Positions 9,190 to 18,846 of a stretch of 64,000 bases of DNA are shown piece by piece. This DNA is from Cherax quadricarinatus (lineage: Eukaryota; Arthropoda; Malacostraca; Decapoda; Parastacidae). The stretch covers positions 3,275,235 through 3,339,234 of the forward strand of contig NC_091383.1 in assembly GCF_038502225.1 (NCBI RefSeq), in the 5' to 3' direction. Position 1 is the stretch's first letter. Each line of letters opens with the position of its first letter. Below the pieces are notes generated by a model. It had not been told where the DNA came from and searched no databases. It saw only the letters and a list, made by a program, of their open reading frames with translations. A program made the position numbers and the translations under genes.

Positions 9190-10845
9190 AAGACAGTTTT
9201 AGCAGAAACTAGTCAATAGGATGACTGTGATCTCTGATATGACAGAAAAGAGCATTGTTAGTGTCGGCAAGCCTAACACTATTTTTGTGCTCCCTAAGTC
9301 TGTCAGAAAGAGATCGACCAGTTTCTCCAAAGTATTGAAGAGGACAGGAGGAGCAAGAAATAGACTAGACACCAGGAACATCTGTAGAGGGAGGAGAGGT
9401 ATGAACGAGATTAGTGCGAAGAGTGTTAGTCTGGCGGAAAGTAATAAATAAATAAATAAATAAATGTCTAAGGAACGGAAAGAATTGTTGAGATTAGAAA
9501 GACCGGAAATGTAGGGAAGGCAGAGGACAGAGAGTTCCCAGGAGTAGAGAGTTTGGGAGAGAAGAAACTACGTGTAGCACGTGAGAGGGCAGAGTCTATG
9601 AAATGGGAAGGGTTACCAAGACGGGAAAATGAATTTTGAAGAGTAGAAATTTCTGATTGAAGGAACTGAGGATCACAGATGCGGAGAGCACGGAGAAAGA
9701 GGGAGATAAGAACACTTTTCTTGACAGAGGAAGCATGATAAGAAAAGTAGTGACTGTACATGCCACTGTGCATAGGTTTGTGGTAAACGGAAAAGGCAAA
9801 ACCTGTATCTGAGCGGTGGACATGAACATCAAGGAAAGAAAGCAAGCTATTAGATTCCGATTCAGCTTTAAACTTAATGGAAGGGGCAAGATTATTAAGA
9901 GTTTCAAGAAATGGTGGGAAGAGACAAGTCATGAGGCCACAAAGCAAAGATGTCATCCACATAGCGGAGCCAGAGTTAAGGTCGCACATCGATGGTAGGA
10001 AGAACAGTCTCGAAGTATTCCATGCAAAGATTAGCAAGGACAGGAGAGAGAGGAGAGCCCATAGCCACACCGAAGGTTTGAGAATAATATTTCCCTTGGA
10101 AAATGAATTAGTCCACACAGAGGCGGATAAGATCAAGACATCAATAGGTATAGGGAGATGAAGAAACCCTTCATGGACCTTCTCACTAAGAAAATCAAGG
10201 ACATCATCAAGAGGGACATTGGTAAAGAGGGACTCAACATCAAGACTAAGCATCTTACAGGTTGGGAGAGAGCGAACCCGTTCAATGAAGTCTTGAGAGT
10301 GACGGAGGTGGGCAGGAGAAAAAGTACCAAGAAAGGGAGTGAGGGTTTTGGCCAACCAAGAAGGAAGAGAATAAGAGACAGAACCTCTAGAGGATATGAT
10401 AGGACGAAGAGGAATATCAGGTTTGAGTTTTGGGAAGGCCATAGAAATAGGGAAGAGAGAGACAGATGACACGAAACCGTTGAACAAGGTCAAAGTCAGG
10501 AGGACAGAGGTCGGAGAGAGTCCTTAGTTTCTTGTTGAAAGTTCTCTTGATGCGATCAAGAGGGTTGGAAACGAGAGGAGTGTAGGTACGTGAGTCAGAG
10601 AGCAAGACATCAGCTTTACGGAGGTAATCCTCGCGATCAAGGATAACTACCGAATTACCTTTGTCAGAACGTAGTATAACAATGTTGGTGTTGGATTTGA
10701 GAGAAGAAAGAGCAAGTTGGTAACGGCGAGGAAGGTGGTGGTTCATAGAAAGCAGACTATCAAGAGCAGGAAGGAGAGCGCCACGAAAAGTGGACAAGTC
10801 AGGAAGATTACTGGAGCGAGGGGCAGGCGAAGTCGTGGCCTAGTC
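9190..10845 (-). pseudogene. Penelope-like RT plus GIY-YIG endonuclease, broken
   Basis: Read from 10845 downward: an N-terminal region with ILRSDKGNSVVILDREDYL, then FYGLPKT and, one frame away, KPDIPLRPIISSRGSVSY, KMLSLDVESLFTNVPLDDVL (RT catalytic Asp region), and YVDD encoded at 9952-9963. A further frame shift near 9960-10090 puts YVDD out of the main frame. The C-terminal part (about 9200-9400) encodes ISCSSCPLQYFGETGRSLSD followed by RLREH and CHIRDHSHPID, the GIY-YIG nuclease of Penelope-like elements; the Tyr of its GVY is replaced by a stop codon. RT of this class is related to telomerase RT, and the endonuclease makes the target nicks. At least two frameshifts plus the stop make it non-functional. 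Confidence 0.85.
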
Positions 10846-11083
10846 TCTGTAGATGACTTCCTCTCCCACTACATTGTTAAATGTTCCAAACTTCAGAACA
10901 CTCGTGACCTAACCTGATTCCTCCTTTTTTCTTCTCCCTCTTCCCATTTCCTCTTTCCTTTTTCTCCGTTGGGTTGTCTTTCTTCTGCCCTATGTAGTTG
11001 TTCCTTCTTTCATTCTTTATTTATTTGATCCCCCCCCCCTCGGTGTTCTTGCTCTTACCCTCTGTGGGCCCCTAGCTCCCTTG

Positions 11084-11274
11084 TGGGCACCTAGTTCCCT
11101 TGTGGGCCCCTAGCTCCCTTGTGGGCCCCTAGCTCCCTTGTGGGCCCCTAGCTCCCTTGTGGGCCCCTAGCTCCCTTGTGGGCCCCTAGCTCCCTTGTGG
11201 GCCCCTAGCTCCCTTGTGGGCCCCTAGCTCCCTTGTGGGCCCCTAGCTCCCTTGTGGGCCCCTAGCTCCCTTGC
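11084..11274. repeat. 19-bp minisatellite in the right Penelope arm, about 10 copies
   Basis: The unit is GGGCCCCTAGCTCCCTTGT. The left arm holds the inverse with about three copies at 8815-8880, so the two arms have drifted in copy number since the element inserted. Confidence 0.9.
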
Positions 11275-11412
11275 AGTGCTCCTCTTAGTATTTGACTGGC
11301 CCCTCCTACTCTTACTACCTCCCCACTACTACTACCTTCCCTCCACTACTACTACTACCACCACCTCCTGCCTGTATATACCCATCCTGCTCTCCTTTTT
11401 GTTAGTGTGACT

Positions 11413-11448
11413 TTGTAAATGGTCCAAGTCGGACCGAAACGTCGTCGT
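11413..11448 (+). ncRNA. Hammerhead-ribozyme-like motif, right arm (degenerate)
   Basis: The plus strand reads GGTCCAAGTCGGACCGAAAC at 11421-11440 then GTCGTC, the inverted counterpart of the left-arm motif. Stem II is perfect (GGTCC/GGACC) and GAAAC is present. The preceding TTGTAAAT lacks the CUGAUGA core strand, so activity is not expected. Confidence 0.5.
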
Positions 11449-11591
11449 GACCTGCTCTTTTCTATGTGAGGGTCATTTGTGTAGTATACCTTGAGAGATA
11501 AATTTTCTCTGTGTATATACACTGGTAGTTTACATTAATCAGTATTTTAGGTATTAAAGTATTTGACTGGTGGTGTACAGGTGACCTGCAG

Positions 11592-12052
11592 CCTTAATGA
11601 CCCTCGTGTAGTAGATAGACTTTAAACCCCATTAACCAACCAACCTTAATGACCCTCGTGTAGTAGATAGACTTTAAACCCCATTAACCAACCAACCTTA
11701 ATGACCCTCGTGTAGTAGATAAACTTTAAATTCCATTAACCAACCAACCTTAATGACCCTCGTGTAGTAGATAGACTTTAAACCCCATTAACCAACCAAC
11801 CTTAATGACCCTCGTGTAGTAGATAGACTTTAAACCCCATTAACCAACCAACCTTAATGACCCTCGTGTAGTAGATAGACTTTAAACCCCATTAACCAAC
11901 CAACCTTAATGACCCTCGTGTAGTAGATAGACTTTAAATTCCATTAACCAACCAACCTTAATGACCCTCGTGTAGTAGATAGACTTTAAACCCCATTAAC
12001 CAACCAACCTTAATGACCCTCGTGTAGTAGATAGACTTTAAATCCCATTAAC
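11592..12052. repeat. 52-bp minisatellite, about 9 copies
   Basis: The unit begins CCTTAATGACCCTCGTGTAG and ends ACCCCATTAACCAACCAA. Variants ATTCC for CCCC and ATAAAC for ATAGAC occur. It starts about 100 bp beyond the Penelope arm. Confidence 0.93.
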
Positions 12053-12097
12053 CAGCTAACTTGTATTATATCTGTGCTACATGACTATACTACATGC

Positions 12098-12169
<72 letters not shown>

Positions 12170-12255
12170 AGCGAAGAGGCGGGGCCAGGAGCTGTGAATC
12201 GAACTCTGCAACCACAGCTAGGTGAATACAACTAGGTGACTGCACACACACACAT

Positions 12256-12331
<76 letters not shown>

Positions 12332-12343
12332 ATATATATATAT
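12098..12343. repeat. (CA)n and (TA)n microsatellites flanking a LINE E tail
   Basis: A run of about 34 CA units (12098-12166) is followed by a LINE-tail fragment (12167-12235: CAGCGAAGAGGCGGGGCCAG, AATCGAACTCTGCAACCAC, AGGTGAATACAACTAGGTGA) and then TA runs at 12257-12343. The same tail is at 23535-23625. Confidence 0.85.
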
Positions 12344-12775
12344 CCTACAGAAGGATAGTTCAAATTCCCTAAATTAAGAGGCGGTGGCTAGCATGGTAAA
12401 CTTGCTCTTAGAGCGCGATCAATGAGGCACAAGTATTGTGTTTACAAGCTGGATAATGGTACGTGAAGCACGCCGGATATTCTGTGTTTAATGTCGTAAG
12501 GTGGCACTACTGCATTCTAGCTCTTGCGCACTGCCAACTGGCACTCCACGTCATGTAATCCTAAAGATTTGGGTCGCTGTATGAAGACTCGGTCGCTACT
12601 TGTGGTTGATGGTCGTTAAAACTGAGGTACTTTCCTCCTGTCATATGAGTGTGAAATGGAAGTCTGTTAAATGTTTTGCACTCTGGCAGGGTTACTATTC
12701 TTTAAATTCTGTTGATGAGCGAATAAGATAGGTATGTAATATTTTGTTCAGAATTTGGAGGTCTACTCCTCCCAG
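12344..12775. other. Spacer without a recognised gene
   Basis: About 430 bp of ordinary composition between the TA microsatellite and the first family C LINE. No coding frame, SINE box or repeat unit was recognised. Confidence 0.4.
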
Positions 12776-13732
12776 CCTCTTCAAGGGGGGCTCCTTGGCG
12801 TGGTGAAGAGGCTCTTGGTCTGAGGAATTAGACCTGTCGGTCTCCTTCCTCAGACTGAACCTAATTACCCCCCAATCCCCCCTTCCCTACCCCATCCTCC
12901 CCTTTTCCCCTTTCCTCCTCCTCCTCCCCACCCCTCCCTTTTGCCCTTCCTCTTTTTGGCCTTTGGGAATTTTCCCACAGGCACGCTAGTTCCTAGGTAG
13001 GGGAAAGGGTACCGGGGTCCATCCCATTCCGTTGAGGTTCTTGGCGGTGGCGTAGTTTGCCGTGGAAACTGGATCGCCTGGGGATGTCCCGATCCCTCTC
13101 CAGTATCCCGGAGAGTGGCTTTGGGTGTCTTTCGGGCGACGGGTGTATCTCTGGAAGCCACCTTTCGGATTCCGGGGGTGGTGGCCGAAGGAGGTATGCT
13201 TTGTGGCAGATATCCGGCCGCACTTTCGTTTGTCCACCGAGGGAGCTCGGCAGATGTGAGGTTGCTATCCCGGATTGCTGGTTTACTGGCATGATGGGTA
13301 GGGTATGGCACGGGTTCCATGCTGCATCTACGCTACTTGTGGTGCTGAGGTCCTCTAGGGCGTGGAGGGAGATTTCTGGCTCTTTCATTCCTCCTAGGAA
13401 TATCCCTCCCTGCTCCCCCCTTTTTTTTATTTTTATTTTCTTTTCTTTCTTTTTTTTTCTTAAAAACAAAAAGAAAGCAGTAACCTAACCATGGAGAACC
13501 CAATTCATGAACCTGCTACCCCTGGGCCCCTTCTTGATACCGCACCCCATTCTGACCCCACCTCATCTTTGGACCACTCTTCGGACACTCCTCATGCCTC
13601 CGTACCTCTTGCCGGTGCTGTTTCCTCACCTGCTTCAGGTACTGAGATCTCGACTGACTCCTTCGATTTATCTGACCTCCGCTCTCCTCTGACTATGCTT
13701 CCGGCCTCTCCCTCTACTGTGCGGCAATTTTT

Positions 13733-14078
13733 GTTACAAAGAATTCTTCAACACTTGTTCAACCTTTGGACGAAGACCTACTTCGACTAGTGGATGGTAC
13801 CACTATGACCCCGCCTCCATCTGCTTCACGTCACCTCACTACAGTATATAAGCCACGTCTACGGCCCTATGCTGTACATTCTACAAGATTGATGGACTGA
13901 ACACATCGACTCCAGGTTGAGGGACTGATTACCTCATTCTCCTCCTCTCCTTACGCCTTCCTCTTTGTATTGGACTGATGAAGCCACTGTGTGGCGAAAC
14001 GTTTCCTGAATAAAGATTTCCATATGCTGCATAAGTGTCTCAATCTTCAACTTGTCGGTTTTTCAAACCATTCATCAC
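13733..14078 (+). mobile_element. Short Penelope/retrozyme-like insertion with hammerhead core
   Basis: About 346 bp interrupt ORF1 of the upstream LINE C copy. The intact copy reads straight through GCAATTTTCAAATCGCC; here ATTTTT is present on both sides as a likely short target duplication. The insert contains CTGATGA (13975-13981), a stem-loop GCCACTGTGTGGC and GAAAC (13996-14000), the order of a hammerhead ribozyme core, then GTTTCCTGAATAAAGATT. Its end, CTCAATCTTCAACTTGTCGG to CATTCATCAC, is shared with the small insertion at 60443-60548. No protein frame is present, so it is non-autonomous. Confidence 0.7.
13975..14005 (+). ncRNA. Hammerhead ribozyme candidate
   Basis: CTGATGA, a 4-bp stem II (GCCA/TGGC) with a 5-base loop, and GAAAC follow one another at correct spacing. 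A self-complementary AACGTT follows and could form stem III in a dimer. One unpaired A precedes stem II. Stem I partners were not resolved by eye, so folding is unproven. Confidence 0.5.
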
Positions 14079-16879
14079 ATTTTTTGAATCGCCGGCCCAT
14101 TCCACGTCGGACCAACTCTGGTCCCACGCCTAAACACCAATGACAGTTACCTGCTGATGATACTTCTCCACCTTCTCGTTCTTCTCAGAAAAGATCGACA
14201 CGTCCTGCACTCCCTTTCCACGCTCAGTTTCAGACTGCACAATGGACTAAATTCTTCACTTTACGACCGACTTCCTCTACCTCCTATCTTTCCGACCACA
14301 GTATTGGCAAGGCACTCCTACGCCATGTTGGTAAAGATATTTCTTTTCATGCTCTTAAGGGCGGTATGTGCATCATCACTGTACAGAATGCTACCCAAGC
14401 TCATGATCTTTCTCCTCTTTCCCATATCAATACTGTTCCTGTCACTATTGAAAAACATCATTCCCTCAATTCTTGTAGTGGTACCGTCATTCTGCCCCAT
14501 ACCATAGTTCAACAAAATTTCCAGACATGTGGCAATGACATTCTTGAACAGCTGGAACTCCAAGATCTCCCAATCCTCAAGGTAGACACTTATGTTCTTC
14601 CTGCCCGTGGGCGGAGACGATACCCTAGCAATGTGGCTCATTTAACTTTTGACAGCCGTGAACTCCCATCCTCAGTTTATGTAGCAGGACATCGGTTACA
14701 AGTTCGAAAGGTGATCCCTACACCACAACAGTGTAGAAATTGCTGGCAATTTGGCCATCCAGCGAAATAATCCAGATCCATAGCTGAATGCCCAGTCTGT
14801 GGTGCCGATGACCATTCTAATACATCTTTCAATCGACCTCCCTCTTGCCTTAATTGTCATGAGGCTCACCCTTTATACTCTCGCCGTTGCCAAGTCTACT
14901 TAAATGAGCAGGAAATCCGTTACCTCAAAGAAGCAGAAGGTCTCCCTTATGCCATGGCAGTTTCTCATCTCCGCCTCCAAGGGAGGCTACCTCGTGTTTC
15001 TTCTTCCCGTGTTTCAAAACGTCCCCCCACTTCTGGGGTCCCATCTTCTGCAGCCTCCTCTGTGGTTACCTCTCCCATAGTCACTCCTGTATCTAATTCT
15101 TTTACTGTTCTAAGCTCAGACGTCCCTACTTCAATGCCTCAGTCTGTTCTCGCTTCTTCTTCGTGTTCTCCCTCACAAGCCTCAGTATCGACGAGACCTC
15201 ATACGACACCTTCTCCCAATCGTCCCTCTACTTCTCAGAAGTCAAAAAAGGTCCTTTAACCCCTCCTTCCCTTCTTCCACCTCCTCATTTTACCTTCCCT
15301 GTCTCTGTACCGGGTTCTTCCCCTCTCACTGGCTCTATAACAAGTGTAGAGGTTCACCCTCCTCCTCGTACTATACCTACCTCCCCTGGTCCCTCCCAAG
15401 TTTCTTCCTCTTCTGCCACCTCCCAGGTTTCTGCCTCTTCTGTCCCCTTCCATGCTTCTTCTCCAGTTCCCTCCACCCTTTCGCCCCCCCTACCTTGGTA
15501 CAGTCCATTACAGTTGCAATCTTTACTCATCCTCCCCCTACCATCTCCAGTATTGTCTCACATACGACATCTCTGAATTCCGAAACACTTGAAGCAATCT
15601 CTGAATGTATTGCAGAGACCAAACCATCAATGGACGCTGATCCACCTCTGTTCCTTCTCTCTCCTCTCCTCCATTTGCACAACTCCTTTCTGCACAGTGC
15701 ACCGTTCCTTCGCTGCTTGAACATTTTCCGCTGCCTCTGCATGTGGACTTTTCTAACCCCTCTAGTCCGTAAGAACTCTTACCTGCGGATTTCAAGTATC
15801 TTTATCATTGCCAATCATGGCCTATTTACAGTAGAATATAGGCGGCCTCAGGGGTAATCGGGGTGAGCTTCAGATGTTACTCTCCCAGTTTTCCCCTGTT
15901 GGTGTTTGCTTACAGGAACCAAAATTACACTCTGCTGTTATCTCTCCCATCTCAGGCTATAATTTATTGTATTCTTCAGATCCTTTTCCTGATGGGACCT
16001 TTAATGAAAGTGCCCTTCTACGCACTGATCTTCCATACCATCAGCTATTTGTTCGTACTTCGCTGCATTACACAGCAGCCCGTATCCACTTGCTCCGCTG
16101 CTCTCTCTTTACCTTCCCTTCTCGCTGATGGACCCACTCTCTCTCCTCTTCAAGGGGGGCTCCTTGGCGTGGTGAAGAGGCTCTTGGTCTGAGGAATTAG
16201 ACCTATCGGTCTTCTTCCTCAGACCGAACCTAATTACCCCCCAATCTCCCCTCCCCTATCCCATCCTCCCCATCCTCCCCTTTTTCCTTTCCTCCTCCTC
16301 CTCCCCACTCCTCCCTTTTGCCCTTCCTCTTTTTGTCCTTTGGGATTTCTCCCACAGGCACGCTAGTTCCTAGGTAGAGGAAAGGACACCGGGGTCGATC
16401 CCATTCCGTTGAGGTTTCTTGGCGGTGGCGTAGTTTGCCGTGGAATCTGGATTGCCTAGGGATGTCCCGATCCCTCTCCGGTATCCCGGAGTAGCTTTGG
16501 GTGTCTTTTGGGCGACGGGTGTATCTCTGGAAGCCACCTTTCGGATTCCGGGGGTGGTGGCTGAAGGAGGTATGCTTTGTGGCGGATATCCGGCCGCCCT
16601 CTCTTTTGTCCACCGAGGTAGCTCGGCAGATGTGAGGTTGCTATCCCAGATTGCTGGTTTACTGGCATGAAGGGTAGGGTATGGCACGGGTTCCATGCTG
16701 CATCTGCGCTACTAGCGGTGTCGAGTCCTCTTGGGCGCGGAGGGAGATTTCTGGCCCTTTCATTCCTCCTAGGAACTATCCCTCCCCGGTCCCCCCTTTT
16801 TTTTTCTTTTTTTTATTTTTATTTTCTTTTCTTCTTTCTTTTTTTTTCTTAAAAACAAAAAGAAAGAAGTAACCTAACC

Positions 16880-18811
16880 ATGGCAGCCCTAGTCCATGAA
16901 CCTGGTACCCCCGGGCCCCTTCTTGATACCGCACCCCGTTCTGACCCCGCCTCGTCTTTGGACCACTCTTCAGACATTCCTCATGCCTCTGTACCTATTG
17001 CCGGTGCTGTTTCCTCACCTGCTTCAGGTACTGAGGCCTCGACTGACTCCTTCGATTTACCAGACCTTCGCTCTCCTCTGACTATGCTTCCGGCCTCTCC
17101 CTCTACGGTGCGGCAATTTTCAAATCGCCGACCCGTTCCACGTCGGACCAACTCTGGTCCCACGCCTAAACGTCAACGACAATTACCTGCTGATGATACT
17201 TCTCCACCTTCACCTTCTCGTTCTTCTCAGAAAAGATCGACACGTCCTTCACTACCTTTCCACGCTCAGTTTCAGACTGAACAGTGGACTAAATTCTTCA
17301 CTTTACGACCAACTTCCTCTACTGCCTATCTTTCTGACCATAGTATTGGCAAGGCACTCCTACGCCATGTTGGTAAAGATATTTCTTTTCATGCTCTTAA
17401 GAGCGGTACGCGCATCATTACCGTACAGAATGCTACCCAGGCTCGTGAGCTCTCTCGTCTTTCCCATATAGATACTGTTCCTGTCACCCTTGAAAAACAT
17501 CATTCCCTCAATTCTTGTAGTGGTACCGTTATTCTGCCCCATACCATAGTTCAACAAAATTTCCAGACATGTGGCACCGACATTCTAGAACAGCTGGAAC
17601 TCCAAGATCTCCCAATCCTCAAGGTAGACACTTACGTTCTTCCTGCCCGTGGGCGGAGACGATACCCTAGCAATGTGGCTCGTTTAACTTTTGACAGCCG
17701 AGAACTCCCATCCTCAGTTTATATAGCAGGACATCGGTTACAAGTTCGAAAGGTGATCCCTACACCACAACAGTGTAGAAATTGCTGGCGATTTGGCCAT
17801 CCAGCGAAATATTGCAGATCTATCGCCGAATGCCCAGTCTGTGGTGCCGATGACCATTCTAATACGTCTTGCAATCGATCTCCCTCTTGCCTTAACTGTC
17901 ATGAGGCTCACCCTTCGTACTCTCGCCGTTGTCAGGTCTATTTAAACGAGCGGGAAATCCGTTACCTCAAAGAGACAGAAGGTCTCCCTTATGCCATGGC
18001 AGTTTCTCATCTCCGCCTCCAAGGGAGACTCCCACGTGTTTCTTATTCCCGTGTTTCAAAACGTCCCCCCACTTCTGGTATCCCATCTTCTACACCCACC
18101 TCTGTGGTTACCTCTCCCATAATCACTCCTGTATCTAATCCTTTTGCTGTCCTCGGCTCAGACGTCCCTACTTCAACGCCTCAGTCTAATCTCGCTTCTT
18201 CGAGTTCTCTCTTACAAGCCTCAGTATCGACGAGACCTCGTACGACACCTCTTCCCAATCGTCCCTCTACTTCTCAAAAGTCAAAAAAAGGTCCGGTAAC
18301 ACCTCCTACCCATCTTCCACCTCCTCATTTTACCCTCCCTGTCTCTGTCCCTAGTTCTTCCCCTCTCACTGGCTCAGTTACAAGTGCAGAGGTTCACCCT
18401 CCTCCTCGTAATGTACCTTCCTCCCCTGTTCCCTCCCAAGTTTCTTCCTCTTCTGCTACCTCCCAGGTTCCTGTCTCTTCTGTCCCCTGCCACGCTTCTC
18501 CAGTTCCCTCCACCCTTTCGCCCCCCCCTACCTTGGTACAGTCCAATACAGTTCCAATCTTTACTCATCCTCCCCCTACCATTCCCAATATTGTCTCCCA
18601 TACAACATCTCTGAATTCTGAAACACTTGAAGCAATCTCTGAATATATTGCAGAGACCAAACCATCAATGGACACTGATCCACCTTCCGCTCTTTCTCTC
18701 TCCTCTGCTCCATCTGCGCAACTCCTTTCTTCACAGCGCACCGTTCCTTCGCTGCTTGAACATTTTCCACTGCCTCCGCATGTGGACTTTTCTAACCCTC
18801 CTAGTCCGTAG
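16880..18811 (+). CDS. LINE C ORF1, gag-like nucleic-acid-binding protein
   Basis: The 643-residue protein is intact. The N-terminal 130 residues are Ser/Pro/Thr-rich; the middle (about 140-290) has the conserved look of ORF1 RNA-binding domains. Three Cys/His knuckles follow: CRNCWRFGHPAKYC (299-312, CX2CX4HX4C), CPVCGADDHSNTSC (318-331, same spacing) and CLNCHEAHPSYSRRC (337-351). The C-terminal 250 residues are again Pro/Ser-rich. Such proteins package the element's RNA and act as chaperone for target-primed reverse transcription. The start is the first ATG after the pyrimidine tract, in a good context (ACCATGG). ORF2 begins 35 bp after its stop in another frame, so ORF2 is presumably translated by reinitiation. 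The name follows from motifs and position. Confidence 0.9.
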   Translation: MAALVHEPGTPGPLLDTAPRSDPASSLDHSSDIPHASVPIAGAVSSPASGTEASTDSFDLPDLRSPLTMLPASPSTVRQFSNRRPVPRRTNSGPTPKRQRQLPADDTSPPSPSRSSQKRSTRPSLPFHAQFQTEQWTKFFTLRPTSSTAYLSDHSIGKALLRHVGKDISFHALKSGTRIITVQNATQARELSRLSHIDTVPVTLEKHHSLNSCSGTVILPHTIVQQNFQTCGTDILEQLELQDLPILKVDTYVLPARGRRRYPSNVARLTFDSRELPSSVYIAGHRLQVRKVIPTPQQCRNCWRFGHPAKYCRSIAECPVCGADDHSNTSCNRSPSCLNCHEAHPSYSRRCQVYLNEREIRYLKETEGLPYAMAVSHLRLQGRLPRVSYSRVSKRPPTSGIPSSTPTSVVTSPIITPVSNPFAVLGSDVPTSTPQSNLASSSSLLQASVSTRPRTTPLPNRPSTSQKSKKGPVTPPTHLPPPHFTLPVSVPSSSPLTGSVTSAEVHPPPRNVPSSPVPSQVSSSSATSQVPVSSVPCHASPVPSTLSPPPTLVQSNTVPIFTHPPPTIPNIVSHTTSLNSETLEAISEYIAETKPSMDTDPPSALSLSSAPSAQLLSSQRTVPSLLEHFPLPPHVDFSNPPSP

Positions 18812-18846
18812 GAACCCTTACCTGCGGATTTCAAGTATCTTTATCA

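Larger units (their letters stand above)
7843..11482 (-). mobile_element. Decayed Penelope-like element with inverted terminal arms
   Basis: The ends are inverted copies of one another. The left side (7843-7975, then 8721-9110) and the right side (10845-11482, inverted) share in order GACCCTCA...AAAAGAGCAGG, a hammerhead-like motif, a TATATA stretch, a GTAGTAGTAG run, a 19-bp GGGCCCCTAGCTCCCTTGT repeat (3 units left, about 10 right), an A/G-rich tract and a piece ending near CCAAACTTCAGAACACTCG. The left arm is split by unrelated sequence at about 7976-8720. Between the arms, on the minus strand, is a broken reverse transcriptase plus GIY-YIG endonuclease reading frame, the combination that defines Penelope-like elements. 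The element is dead: frameshifts and stops occur in both domains. Confidence 0.85.
12776..16144 (+). pseudogene. LINE family C, upstream copy, internally deleted and broken
   Basis: It begins with the same 5' end as the intact copy downstream (CCTCTTCAAGGGGGGCTCC, 12776 against 16145) and keeps a homologous 5' UTR and ORF1 start at 13491 (MENPIHEPATPGPLL). ORF1 is interrupted at 13733-14078 by a Penelope-type insertion and by a stop in the first zinc knuckle (GHPAK then TAA, where the intact copy has Tyr-Cys). ORF2 text starts at about 15815 but jumps at about 16093 from the endonuclease (ARIHL) to the last coding part (LSLPSLLADGPT), removing about 3.3 kb including the whole RT and RNase H. 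The copy ends without its 3' UTR directly against the 5' end of the next copy. Confidence 0.88.

Noticed and set aside
9816..10469. Plus-strand Lys/Arg-rich frames inside the Penelope-like element
   Set aside because: Antisense shadows of the RT/GIY-YIG reading frame, which is on the minus strand.
12865..13488. Overlapping frames up to 158 codons in the LINE C 5' UTR
   Set aside because: They fall in a GC-rich UTR present in both LINE C copies, differ between copies, and show no domain.
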